DNA of 64,000 nucleotides, taken from assembly GCA_046160865.1 (NCBI GenBank), contig JBJXHG010000190.1, positions 1 through 64,000 of the forward strand. The letters run 5' to 3'. How positions within the stretch are numbered: the stretch's first letter is position 1; the number at the start of each line of letters is the position of its first letter. Under the pieces are notes generated by a model. The model searched no databases, was not told the DNA's origin, and was given only the letters and a program-made list of their open reading frames with translations. This stretch comes from JBJXHG01 sp046160865 (GTDB lineage: Bacteria; Planctomycetota; UBA1135; GCA-002686595). A program made the translations under genes and the position numbers. This document shows, piece by piece, positions 1 through 8,319 of the stretch.

Positions 1-102
1 AGGCGCGAGGGTGCAGGCAACCTGTCAGGTTTCCGAACCCGAGCAACGCCGCCAGCGCAGAGGAGATCGAGCTTGGTGAGAGCGAACTTCTGACTCAGGA
101 CA

Positions 103-283
103 CTAGCCTGCATTTCTCACCACGTCCTGCTGCGTTCGCGTCAACTCGCTTCCGCCCGCGTTGTTGCAGTGGAATCGATCCTCGCTGACCTAACAGGAGA
201 GCTCCGGTCGATTCCAATGCAACGCCTTGCCCGAAGCGAGCTGTCACGCCCTCGCGACGGACATGGTGAGACATGCAGGCTAC
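103..283. repeat. 181-bp dyad-symmetric intergenic element, copy A
   Basis: One of five copies of a 181-bp palindromic element in this window. The left end reads CTAGCCTGCATTTCTCACC and the right end is its imperfect inverse, finishing ...ATGCAGGCTAC. The core shows the paired words GGAATCGA and TCGATTCC around the centre. The copy lies at the 3' end of the minus-strand efflux operon. Its right end supplies the TAG stop codon (280-282) of the outer-membrane efflux gene. Bases 1-102, to its left, show no gene or site that I can support. Terminal repeats with TA near the ends and no coding capacity resemble a MITE, which is an inference. Confidence 0.85.
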
Positions 284-1665
284 GGCTGCGCTGCCGCTCC
301 AGACACCGACGATGCGGGCGCTCCGATCGCACACTCTAGCTCGATCCGCGCTTGCGTCGCGACCAAGAACGCTTCGATCCGATACTGTCGAGCGAGTAGC
401 GCCGCACGCCGACTCTCCAGCAACGCGAGCATCGTAGTGCTGCCCAGGTCGTATGCGACGCGCGCGAGCTCAGCGCTGCGCTCGGCCTGCGGCAAGAGCT
501 CGTCGCTGACGAAGCGTGCGGACTGCGCCGCAGACGCTGCGCGATCGGAAGCGGCCCGCACGTCCTGCGTGACGTCGGCCACGAGCGCCTCGTATTCGCG
601 CTGCAACTGTTCGCGGCGGAACTGTGCGCGTCGGATCTGTGCGGTGTTGCGATCGAAGATCGGGAGCGTCGTCGACACCGTCGGTCCGGCGAGAAGGTCG
701 GTCGAGCTCCCGCCTTCCGGTCTCTCCGCGGACAGACCGATGTCGAGCGTGGGCCACACACGACGCCGTTCGAGCTCGACCTGGGCGTCCGCAGTGCGGA
801 TACCGGCCTCGGCCGCGCGCACGTCGAGGCGTGAGGCCCGCGCGCGGGCGACTAGGCTCTCACGGTCGCGGTTCGTCGGCGACGGCTCCGGCAGCGGGTC
901 CACGAGCTCCACCGACACCAGGTCTTGTTCCAGCGAGAGCAACGCAGCAAGACGCCGCTTGGCCGTGGAGTTGGCGACGTCGGCACGGCGGGCGGCGAGC
1001 TCCGCGGCGAGCAATTGGCTGTGCGCGATGTTCGCCTCGACGATCGTCGCGACGCCCGCGTGCACGCGCTCCTGTACGGCCTCGAGCATCGAACGGCTCA
1101 CGTTCACGCTCTCTTGCGCGTGCGCGGCAAGCTCTCGCGCGGCGACGCTCTCGAAGTAGGAACCCTGGGTTTGCACGACGAGCTCGCCCGCGAAACGCGA
1201 CACGTCGTACACCGACTCTGCGAGCGCCAGGTCCGCGACCTTCTGCTTGTCCGGGAGTTGCCAGAGGTCCGCGATGTTGGCGACGAGATCGGCCGTCAGC
1301 TTCGTGCGCCCGCCGCCGGACGGGATGAGGAAGCCGACGCCGAGACTCGGATTCCGGAGCAAGCCGGCTTGCACGAGATCGGCGCGAGCCACGCCGAGAC
1401 CCAGGAACTGCGCTTGGAGTCGGCGATTGTTGAGCAGTGCCAGACGCAACGCTTCCTCCAGCGCGAGCCCGTCGACGAGCAGCGCGTCGATCTCGCTCGT
1501 CGAAAGCAACGGGACATCCGGATCGAACATCTCGCTCCGCCCAGTCGTCGCTTCGATCAAGGAGCGCGCGCGCTCCTGATCGGGGCGCGGATCGACGTTC
1601 GCACCCGCGCACGCTGCGCAGAGCACGCCAAAGAGCAGCGCGCGGTGCGCGTTCGATTCACGCAT
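280..1665 (-). CDS. CusC/CzcC-like outer-membrane efflux channel (TolC superfamily)
   Basis: A 461-residue protein of the outer-membrane efflux family, which forms the periplasm-spanning exit duct of tripartite RND pumps. The N-terminus is a hydrophobic export signal with a Cys around residue 19 (LCAAC), so it may be a lipoprotein. Two long Ala/Glu/Arg-rich helical repeats follow, typical of TolC coiled-coil hairpins (for example LALLNNRRLQAQFLGLGVAR near residue 77). The ATG overlaps the TGA of the upstream RND permease gene by 8 nt (ATGCGTGA), so the two are translationally coupled. It is the last gene of the heavy-metal efflux operon. Its stop codon lies inside the end of repeat copy A, so the last few residues may have been changed by the insertion. 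The metal specificity cannot be read from this subunit. Confidence 0.88.
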   Translation of the reverse strand: MRESNAHRALLFGVLCAACAGANVDPRPDQERARSLIEATTGRSEMFDPDVPLLSTSEIDALLVDGLALEEALRLALLNNRRLQAQFLGLGVARADLVQAGLLRNPSLGVGFLIPSGGGRTKLTADLVANIADLWQLPDKQKVADLALAESVYDVSRFAGELVVQTQGSYFESVAARELAAHAQESVNVSRSMLEAVQERVHAGVATIVEANIAHSQLLAAELAARRADVANSTAKRRLAALLSLEQDLVSVELVDPLPEPSPTNRDRESLVARARASRLDVRAAEAGIRTADAQVELERRRVWPTLDIGLSAERPEGGSSTDLLAGPTVSTTLPIFDRNTAQIRRAQFRREQLQREYEALVADVTQDVRAASDRAASAAQSARFVSDELLPQAERSAELARVAYDLGSTTMLALLESRRAALLARQYRIEAFLVATQARIELECAIGAPASSVSGAAAQP

Positions 1666-4600
1666 GGGCCACCTCCAGCTCGGCTTCGACGACGGCCTCG
1701 TCCGCGACCGGTGTTCCGAAGCGCAAGTACAACGCGGGCACGAGCAGCATGTTCAGGAACGTCGACGAGAGCAGCCCGAAGAGGATCACGACGGCCATCG
1801 GCGTCAGGATCTCGTTCCCGGGTCGATCGCCGCGCAAGGCGAGCGGGATCAGCGCGAGTCCCGCGGCGAGCGCCGTCATGAGGATCGGCGCGAGTCGCTC
1901 CAGCGCTCCCCCGCGCACGGCGCTTCGGAAGTCGCGCACGCCCTCGACCTCCTGAAGATGGCGGATGTGCGACACCATCATGATGCCGTTGCGCACCGCG
2001 ACACCGAACACCGTGATGAAGCCGATGATCGATGCAACCGAGAGCGTGCCGCCGAGGAGATGGACCCCGAGCACGCCGCCGATCAACGCGAGCGGGAGAT
2101 TGACGAGAATCAGCACCGTGTCGCGGACGGAGCGGAACATGCCGTACAGCAAGCCGGCAATCCCGCACACGATCACGATCGCCATGAGGCCGAGCTGACG
2201 GCTCGTCGCTTCCGCGCTCTCGAATTGACCGCCGTACTCGACGCGATACCCGGCCGGGAGCACGACGTTCGTCTCGATCTCGCGCCGCACATCGTCAACG
2301 AAGCTGCGCACGTCCCGTTCGGCCACGTTGGACATCACGACGATCTTGCGTTGCACGTTCTCGCGGCTGATGAAGTTCGGCGTGCGGTCCTCGCGCAGGG
2401 TCGCGACGGCTCGGAGCGGAATCCTGGCACCGCCCGGTGTGTCGACGAGCGTGTCCGCCAGCACTTCGGCGGACAGGTCGCGCCGTTCTCCTGTTCGCAC
2501 GACGAGGTCGAATGCGTTGGTGCCTTCGAGCACTTGTCCGGCAGACGTGCCGACGGTGGCGGCTTCGAGCGTTCGCGCGAGGTCTGCGGCGCGCAGCCCG
2601 AAGCGGGCCATCGCCGCGCGGTCGAAGTCGACGCGCAAGAGCGGCACCTGCGCCTGTTGCTCGATCGAGAGGTCGACCACGCCCGGCACGTTGCGCATGC
2701 GCGCCTCGATCTCGTTGGCGATCGTTCCGAGCGTGGCGAGGTCGTCGCCGAAGACCTTGACCGCGACGCTCGCGCGCGTACCGGAGAGCATGTGATCGAT
2801 GCGGTGACTGATCGGCTGGCCGAACGTCGCTTGCACGCCGGGAATGCCGGCGAGATCGAGGCGCAGCGCTGCGAGGAGCTCTGCCTTGGAGCGCGTCGGC
2901 AACCCGACGCGCGCCGGAGCTTCCATGTCGAGCGTCAAGTCGATCTCGCTCGCTTCGACGCCTTGCACGTGCTCGTCCTCGTCCGCGCGGCCCGTCCGCC
3001 GTCCGATCGCGGCGATCTCCGGGTGGCGCATCAACGCTTCCTCGACGAGGTGCGCGAGTTCATCGCTCTGCGCGAGCGAGGTGCCGGGTACGGTGGCGAT
3101 GCCGACGACGAGCGCACCTTCGTTGAACTCGGGCAGGAAGTTCCGGCCCATGCGAGCGCCGGCGAAGACTGCCCAAGCGAGCAGCGCGAGCCCCGGCACG
3201 ACGAAGAGCCACGGGCGCGCGAGCGCCGCGTCGAGCGGTCCGGCATAGAGCCGCTTCACCCAAGTGACGAGACGCGGCTCGACACCGGCACGCACGGTCT
3301 TGCTGCGCGGCAGGAGGAACGAGCAGAGCGCAGGCGTGAGCGTCAAGGCGGTGAGCAGCGACGCCGCGAGCGACACCGAGAAGGCGATGCCCAGCGGTCG
3401 CAACAGCCGCCCTTCGACGCCGGAGAGGAAGAAGAGCGGCGTGAACACGAGGAGGATGATCGCCGTGGCGAGAACGATCGAGGCGCGGACCTCGACGCTC
3501 GCTGCGTAGATCACGTCGACGGTCGACCGACGTCGCTCTGCGGGGAGCGACGCGTTCTCGCGCAGACGTCGCACGACGTTCTCGACGTCGATGATCGCGT
3601 CGTCGACCAGCGCGCCGATCGCGATCGCCATCCCGCCGAGCGTCATCGTGTTGATGTTCCCGCCCAGGGCTTCGAGCGCGAGCACGGCAACGAGGAGCGA
3701 CACCGGGAGCGCGAGCAGCGTGATCAGGCTCGCGCGGCCGCTCGCGAGGAACGCGACGACGACGAGCGCGACCATCAGCGCACCCTCCAAGAGCGCGCTC
3801 GTCGCATTCGCGATCGAGTGCGCGATGAACGTGGCCTGCCGGAACAGGTTCTTGTTCACGCGCATGCCTTCCGGTAGCGACGCTTGGATCTCGTCCAAGG
3901 TGCTCTCCAGTCGCTCCGTCAGCTCCAGCGTGTTGGATCCGGGTTGTTTCTGGATCGCGAGGACGACACCCGGCTCGATGATCGGCTCCCAATTCGGTCC
4001 GCGGCGCGACGACGCGCTCACGCCGCGCTTGAGCGCTGCGCCGATCGTCGCTACGCCGAGGTCTCGGACGCGAATCGGCACGCCGTTGCGCAGCGTGACG
4101 ACCGTGTCCGCGATGTCGTCGAGCGAGCGCACGCGGCCGATGCCTTCGACGATCGATTCCTGCGCGCCGTTCGTGAGCACTCCGGCGGCGACGTTCTCGT
4201 TCGTCGAATGGATCGCGGTCACGACTTCCGAGACCGTCACGCCGTAGGCTTGCAGCCGCGCGGGCGCGAGCACGACTTGGTACTGCTTTTCGTCGCCGCC
4301 GATCGGGGTGACCTGCGACACGCCGCTGACGGACAAGAGGCGGCGACGGACTTGTGTGATCGCCGTCGTGCGCAGGTCGAGTTGACTGTGTCGATCCGAC
4401 GTGAGCGAAACGAACAAGATCTCGCCCATGATCGACGACACGGGCGCGAGTTTCGGCGGCTCGACGTGCGCGGGGAGACTGCCGGCGATCGCACCGAGCC
4501 GCTCGTTCACCATCTGTCGAGCGCGGTAGATGTCGGTGCCCCATTCGAACTCGATCCAGATCACGCACAACCCGACAGCGGTGCCCGATCGAACGCGACG

Positions 4601-4837
4601 GACGCCCGCAGCGCCGTTCATCGCGCTCTCGATCGGAAACGTCACCTGCGTCTCCATCTCCTGGGGGGACGAGCCGCGCCCTTCGACGACCACGGTGACG
4701 GTAGGAGCGGTCAGGTCGGGAAAGACATCGACCGGCATCTCGACGGCCACCCAACCGCCGATCGCCATGAGGACGACGGACAGGCTCACGACCGCGACGC
4801 GGTTGGTGAGCGACCAACGGATGAGCAGATTGATCAT
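1658..4837 (-). CDS. Heavy-metal efflux RND permease, CusA/CzcA family
   Basis: A 1059-residue inner-membrane RND transporter of the usual HME-RND length. It should use the proton gradient to drive metal ions from periplasm or cytoplasm out through the adaptor and channel encoded beside it. The family pattern is clear: an N-terminal membrane segment (residues about 10-30), the MPVDVFPDLTAPTV stretch, two halves each with a large periplasmic loop, and the TM4 motif IGALVDDAIIDVEN near residue 400 with the acidic proton-relay residues. The start ATG has GGAG six bases upstream. CusA (copper/silver) is the closest match by TM4 sequence, but the substrate could also be Zn, Co or Cd. The methionine relay of CusA cannot be verified by eye. 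Confidence 0.93.
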   Translation of the reverse strand: MINLLIRWSLTNRVAVVSLSVVLMAIGGWVAVEMPVDVFPDLTAPTVTVVVEGRGSSPQEMETQVTFPIESAMNGAAGVRRVRSGTAVGLCVIWIEFEWGTDIYRARQMVNERLGAIAGSLPAHVEPPKLAPVSSIMGEILFVSLTSDRHSQLDLRTTAITQVRRRLLSVSGVSQVTPIGGDEKQYQVVLAPARLQAYGVTVSEVVTAIHSTNENVAAGVLTNGAQESIVEGIGRVRSLDDIADTVVTLRNGVPIRVRDLGVATIGAALKRGVSASSRRGPNWEPIIEPGVVLAIQKQPGSNTLELTERLESTLDEIQASLPEGMRVNKNLFRQATFIAHSIANATSALLEGALMVALVVVAFLASGRASLITLLALPVSLLVAVLALEALGGNINTMTLGGMAIAIGALVDDAIIDVENVVRRLRENASLPAERRRSTVDVIYAASVEVRASIVLATAIILLVFTPLFFLSGVEGRLLRPLGIAFSVSLAASLLTALTLTPALCSFLLPRSKTVRAGVEPRLVTWVKRLYAGPLDAALARPWLFVVPGLALLAWAVFAGARMGRNFLPEFNEGALVVGIATVPGTSLAQSDELAHLVEEALMRHPEIAAIGRRTGRADEDEHVQGVEASEIDLTLDMEAPARVGLPTRSKAELLAALRLDLAGIPGVQATFGQPISHRIDHMLSGTRASVAVKVFGDDLATLGTIANEIEARMRNVPGVVDLSIEQQAQVPLLRVDFDRAAMARFGLRAADLARTLEAATVGTSAGQVLEGTNAFDLVVRTGERRDLSAEVLADTLVDTPGGARIPLRAVATLREDRTPNFISRENVQRKIVVMSNVAERDVRSFVDDVRREIETNVVLPAGYRVEYGGQFESAEATSRQLGLMAIVIVCGIAGLLYGMFRSVRDTVLILVNLPLALIGGVLGVHLLGGTLSVASIIGFITVFGVAVRNGIMMVSHIRHLQEVEGVRDFRSAVRGGALERLAPILMTALAAGLALIPLALRGDRPGNEILTPMAVVILFGLLSSTFLNMLLVPALYLRFGTPVADEAVVEAELEVAHA

Positions 4838-4849
4838 GACGTACTCCGC

Positions 4850-6505
4850 TCAGTGTTGGTGGCCGTGACCGAAGGACTGCGGGGACAGCGCTGCGAGCTT
4901 CACGAGGTACGCGCCGCGCGTGACGACACGCTCGCCGGCCGCGATGCCTTTGCGCACCTCGACGTGCTCGCCGTCCTTCACGCCGAGCTCGAGGTCGCGC
5001 TTCTGGAAGAGCTCTCCTTCCAGCATCACGTACGCGGTTGGCAGCCCTTGGTCGATGACGATCGCCTCGATGGGAATCGAGACCGCGGCCTCGACTTGCG
5101 CGACGGCGAGCGCGACCTCCGCCAGCATGCCGGCTTTGAGCGCGCCGCCCGGGTTCGCGACCTCGCAGCGCAGCAAGCCCGTTCGCGATTCGGGATCGAG
5201 CACCGGCAAGAGCCGTAGCGCCGCGCGCTCGTGCGTGCCGTCGATCTCGATGCGTCGATCGGGGAGCGCAGCGAACGTCGCGACGGCTCTCGGCCTGTCG
5301 CCGACGAGATGAAGGTCGAACTCCGACACGCGTGCCTCGATCCACACGCGCGACGTGTCGAGCACACGGAAGACGGTCTCGCCGGCTTCGACCGACTCGC
5401 CTTGGATCTTCATTGCCGCGACCACGGTTCCCGCGAGCGGGGATACGAGCGGCAGCTGGATCGTCGATGCGTCGCCGGTGCCAGACGCGGCGGCGCGTTG
5501 AGCGCGGAGTCGATCCAGTGCAGCTTTCGTCGCGTTCGCGTTGTCGAGATCGGTCCGCGCGACGCGCAGATTCCGCTCCGAGAGGTCGAGCTCCTGCTGC
5601 GTGCTGAGTTGGTGCTCGCGCAGCTTGGAGATCCGCTCGCGCTCCCGCTCGCTGTACTCGAGGCGTGCCCGTGCCTCGCCGAGCGCACGTTCGACGTCGA
5701 GTGTGCGCACTTCGATCTCGAGCTCCAACGCGCGCAGCTGCGCGAAGTCGGACGCTCCGAGCGGGGGGGCGATGAAGCCCATGACCGCGCCGCGATCGAC
5801 GCGGTCTCCGGTCGCGGCGAGCGTGCCCGACGCTGGGCCGAGCAATTGACCTGCGAGCGACGGCGCGACGATCGCTTCGCAGCCTTCGGGTGTGCGGACG
5901 CTGGCCGGAGCAACGAGACGGCGCGTGAGTGCTCGCGGGCGCGCTTCTGCGAGCTGCAGCTTCAGTTTCCATTGCTGTTCCATCAGGAACGGCACCGCGT
6001 CGGACGGAGGTTCCGCCGCTGCAGCTTCGGCCGCGTGCTGAGCGGCGTGCTCGTCTGCGTGGACGAAGACGACGCCGAGCGTGAGCGTCTCCCGCACGTG
6101 CTCGCTCTCGATCGTGAGCGTCGCCGGCATGCCACCCATTTCCGCGAAGCTGCCGTGCGGGATGAACAGTCCGTCTCGCGCGGGAGCTTCCACGGTGAGC
6201 TTGGTCGGGCCGACCGTGAGCGTGACGCAACCCGATCGCACCGGCTCGCCGGTGTCGAGCACGCTCAAGTGCGCAAGGAACCGCGCGGACGTGCCTCGGA
6301 CGAGCTGCGGGTACTCCATGAAGAGCAGCACGCGCTCGCCGAACACGGTCACAGCGACGGGTTCGAGCTCTTCGACTCCGTGGTCGTGGCCTTGCTCGTG
6401 TTCGTGTCCGTGGTCGGTGGCTTCGGACGCAGGTCGAGAGTCGCAGCTCGTGACGAATGGGATGCACGCGAGCGACGAAGCGATGGCAATTAGGGATCGT
6501 TTCAC
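4850..6505 (-). CDS. RND periplasmic adaptor, CusB/CzcB-like lipoprotein with His-rich ends
   Basis: A 551-residue membrane-fusion protein that should link the RND permease to the outer-membrane channel. It starts at GTG with a signal peptide ending in a lipobox (FVTSC, Cys21). A His/Glu/Gly/Asp cluster follows at about residues 31-43, and the protein ends GHGHQH. Both are probable metal-binding tails. The middle contains the paired lipoyl half-motifs, a long coiled-coil hairpin (roughly residues 245-315) and a beta-barrel domain, in the family's order. An extra N-terminal domain of about 150 residues precedes the lipoyl part, as in some CzcB/CusB relatives. The gene lies 12 bp upstream of the permease. 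The His tails support a transition-metal substrate. Confidence 0.9.
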   Translation of the reverse strand: MKRSLIAIASSLACIPFVTSCDSRPASEATDHGHEHEQGHDHGVEELEPVAVTVFGERVLLFMEYPQLVRGTSARFLAHLSVLDTGEPVRSGCVTLTVGPTKLTVEAPARDGLFIPHGSFAEMGGMPATLTIESEHVRETLTLGVVFVHADEHAAQHAAEAAAAEPPSDAVPFLMEQQWKLKLQLAEARPRALTRRLVAPASVRTPEGCEAIVAPSLAGQLLGPASGTLAATGDRVDRGAVMGFIAPPLGASDFAQLRALELEIEVRTLDVERALGEARARLEYSERERERISKLREHQLSTQQELDLSERNLRVARTDLDNANATKAALDRLRAQRAAASGTGDASTIQLPLVSPLAGTVVAAMKIQGESVEAGETVFRVLDTSRVWIEARVSEFDLHLVGDRPRAVATFAALPDRRIEIDGTHERAALRLLPVLDPESRTGLLRCEVANPGGALKAGMLAEVALAVAQVEAAVSIPIEAIVIDQGLPTAYVMLEGELFQKRDLELGVKDGEHVEVRKGIAAGERVVTRGAYLVKLAALSPQSFGHGHQH

Positions 6506-6742
6506 TGCAGGTCCGTGGAACGGGAGCGTCGGAAGAAGCGGGCGGAGTCGCGCGGCGTACTGCCGCGGTCTCCGAACGACGCCGTTCGCTGCGATGGCAG
6601 GCGCTCAGCGTTCAACGCGGTCTCGGGCGAGACCCCGCGCGGGCATGCGACGGCGAGTTCTGGAAGCTCGGACGTCGATGCGTCGACACGACGCACAGCC
6701 GCGCACGCACCGCGCGCAGGAGCGCGGTGCCCGGAATCGCGT

Positions 6743-7165
6743 TCAGGCGATCGGAGGTGCGCGGGCGAGTGAAGGTCGCGGTGGCGCGACCTTCGGCACC
6801 GGTTCGGCCGCCCGAGACGCGACCGTCGGCGTCGCGAGCGGGGCATCGGCGATGGAGATCCCGACGTAGATGGGCACGAACACGGCCGCGGTGTCGAACT
6901 CGACGCGCGAGCTCGTGAACTCCGTCAGATGGTCGGCTGCACTGTGCGGCGCATGGTCGTCTTCGTGCGAGTCGTGTTCCGGCGCGTGGTCGTGCGCGCC
7001 GTGCTCGTGCGAGTGCTCGTGGTGCGAGTGCGGCGCGTGGTGCGTGACGTCGCCATGCGTTTCCGACGCCAGATGTGCCGGGACCCACAGAACACGAACG
7101 GCGAGCAGGATCGCGAGGAGTGCGAACGTGCAGCGCTGCATCGTCGGGGACCGGGAGAATCGCAT
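6743..7165 (-). CDS. Small His-rich secreted or membrane protein of the metal-efflux operon
   Basis: A 140-residue protein with an Arg-rich start and one hydrophobic segment (about residues 13-29), then a dense His/Asp/Glu stretch (about residues 38-75, with runs such as SHHEHSHEHGAHDH) and a Pro/Ala-rich C-terminus. It is the first gene of the minus-strand run ahead of the CusB-like gene, 237 bp upstream of it, which suggests a periplasmic metal sensor, buffer or chaperone. I recognise no named family. The start is uncertain: ATG codons at 7165 and 7141 are both possible and neither has a clear ribosome-binding site. The 6506-6742 spacer holds a GGTCTC/GAGACC hairpin but no gene that I can support. 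Confidence 0.6.
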   Translation of the reverse strand: MRFSRSPTMQRCTFALLAILLAVRVLWVPAHLASETHGDVTHHAPHSHHEHSHEHGAHDHAPEHDSHEDDHAPHSAADHLTEFTSSRVEFDTAAVFVPIYVGISIADAPLATPTVASRAAEPVPKVAPPRPSLARAPPIA

Positions 7166-7261
7166 GGCGGGCACGGACTGTAGGCACCCGCGGGCTGCAC
7201 GACAAGCGCAGCCGGCGTGCGAACCCGGCGCTGGAACGTGTCGCAGCACGCGCTGCGCGCG

Positions 7262-8056
7262 CTACTTCCCGCTCGCGAGCAGCCTCTTCCAGCGCGTCCA
7301 CGCATCGGCGTACGCCTGCTTGTTCGCGTCCGAAGCATCGCTCGCTTCGCCCGCGCGCAGGAATCCGTGACCTGCGCCCGCGTAGATCGCGGGCTCGAAC
7401 GTCTTGCTGGCCTTCTTCATCGCTTCCGCGGTCGCGGGCACGGCATCGGTGATGCGCGCGTCGTTCTCGCCGTAGAAGCCGAAGACCGGGCATTCGATCC
7501 GTGCGAGCGCGGCCGCGTCCGCGGGCGCGCCCCCGTAGAAAACGTACGCGGCTTTCAGTCCCTTGCGCCGTGTCGCGAAGTCGAACGACTTGGCGCCGCC
7601 CCAGCAGAATCCCGCGACGCTGACCGTTCCGTCGCACGCGGCGAGCTTCAGCGCGTGATCAGCGACGGCGCCAAGATCTGCGGCGACTGCGTCGGCGTCG
7701 AGCGCGTAGATCGCTTTGCGAGCGTCGTCACCGCTCGCGAAGCTCTGCGTATCGCCGCCGCTCTGGCCCTTGCCCGACAAGAGGTCCGGCGCGATCGCGA
7801 CGTAGCCCGCTTCCGCGAGCTGATCGGCGACGGAACGCGCCCAGTCGTTCAAGCCGCGGTTCTCGTGGATCACGATCACCGCGTGCACGTTCTGCTTCAC
7901 TTCTGGAAACGCGGCGAAGCAGCGCACCGTGCGCTCACCGTGCTTGACGTCGATCCACTCGTGATGGCGCGGCGACTTCTCGAGGCGCGCGAGCGCGGGA
8001 TCGGCGGGTGCTTGTTGCGCGACGAGAGCGAGAGACACAGCGAGTGATCCGAGCAT
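7262..8056 (-). CDS. Secreted dienelactone hydrolase-family protein
   Basis: A 264-residue alpha/beta hydrolase of the dienelactone hydrolase family with an N-terminal signal peptide (MLGSLAVSLALVAQQ). The family's Cys-Asp-His triad is intact: nucleophile Cys in GFCWGG (about residue 150), Asp in GENDARIT and His in GAGHGF. The characteristic HENRGL acidic residue near residue 65 is also present. Natural substrates of exported relatives are unknown, and carboxylic esters or lactones are likely. I chose the ATG at 8056 because GGAG lies nine bases upstream and the signal peptide follows directly; a longer open frame upstream lacks support. It sits downstream of a palindromic repeat and faces no obvious pathway partner. 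Confidence 0.88.
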   Translation of the reverse strand: MLGSLAVSLALVAQQAPADPALARLEKSPRHHEWIDVKHGERTVRCFAAFPEVKQNVHAVIVIHENRGLNDWARSVADQLAEAGYVAIAPDLLSGKGQSGGDTQSFASGDDARKAIYALDADAVAADLGAVADHALKLAACDGTVSVAGFCWGGAKSFDFATRRKGLKAAYVFYGGAPADAAALARIECPVFGFYGENDARITDAVPATAEAMKKASKTFEPAIYAGAGHGFLRAGEASDASDANKQAYADAWTRWKRLLASGK

Positions 8057-8152
8057 GACGTGAGGCTCCGTGTGGGCTGGTAGCCTAGCGAGGAGCCCGG
8101 GCACGCGCTCGACGCCGGCGGTAGCGCACACACGCTCGCGCAGGCTCGAAAC

Positions 8153-8319
8153 CTACCAGCCCGTGGCGAAAGTCATTCGGTCCGAAATCGGCGCGTTTGC
8201 GTCGGCGCTGCGTCGCCCGAACCTCGGCGAATCGCGAGGATTCGCCTGCGGTCGCGCTCCTTGCGCCGGCGCAAACGGGCCGATTTCAAACTCGAAGCAC
8301 TTTCACCACGGGCTGCTAC
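8153..8319. repeat. Second palindromic intergenic element (about 167 bp), unlike the 181-bp family
   Basis: Nested inverted repeats share one centre near 8236. The outer arms at 8153-8172 and 8300-8319 share CAGCCCGTGG-GAAAG with one mismatch. The middle arms at 8184-8207 and 8264-8287 match in 22 of 24 bases. The inner hairpin is GGCGAATC (8226-8233) with GATTCGCC (8239-8246). It separates the dienelactone hydrolase gene from the efflux lipoprotein gene. The CTA at 8316-8318 forms that gene's TAG stop codon. Fully dyad-symmetric, non-coding and TA-ended, it looks like a separate MITE-like family or a very long terminator. Only one copy is visible here. Confidence 0.8.

Noticed and set aside
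95..334. Short open frames within repeat copy A (similar ones in copies B, D and E)
   Set aside because: They differ between copies and are interrupted or shifted, so the element does not encode a conserved peptide.
3060..6467. A long Arg-rich minus-strand frame overlapping the RND permease and adaptor
   Set aside because: Out-of-frame reading of the same strand as two well-supported genes. Its composition is typical of GC-rich shadow frames.
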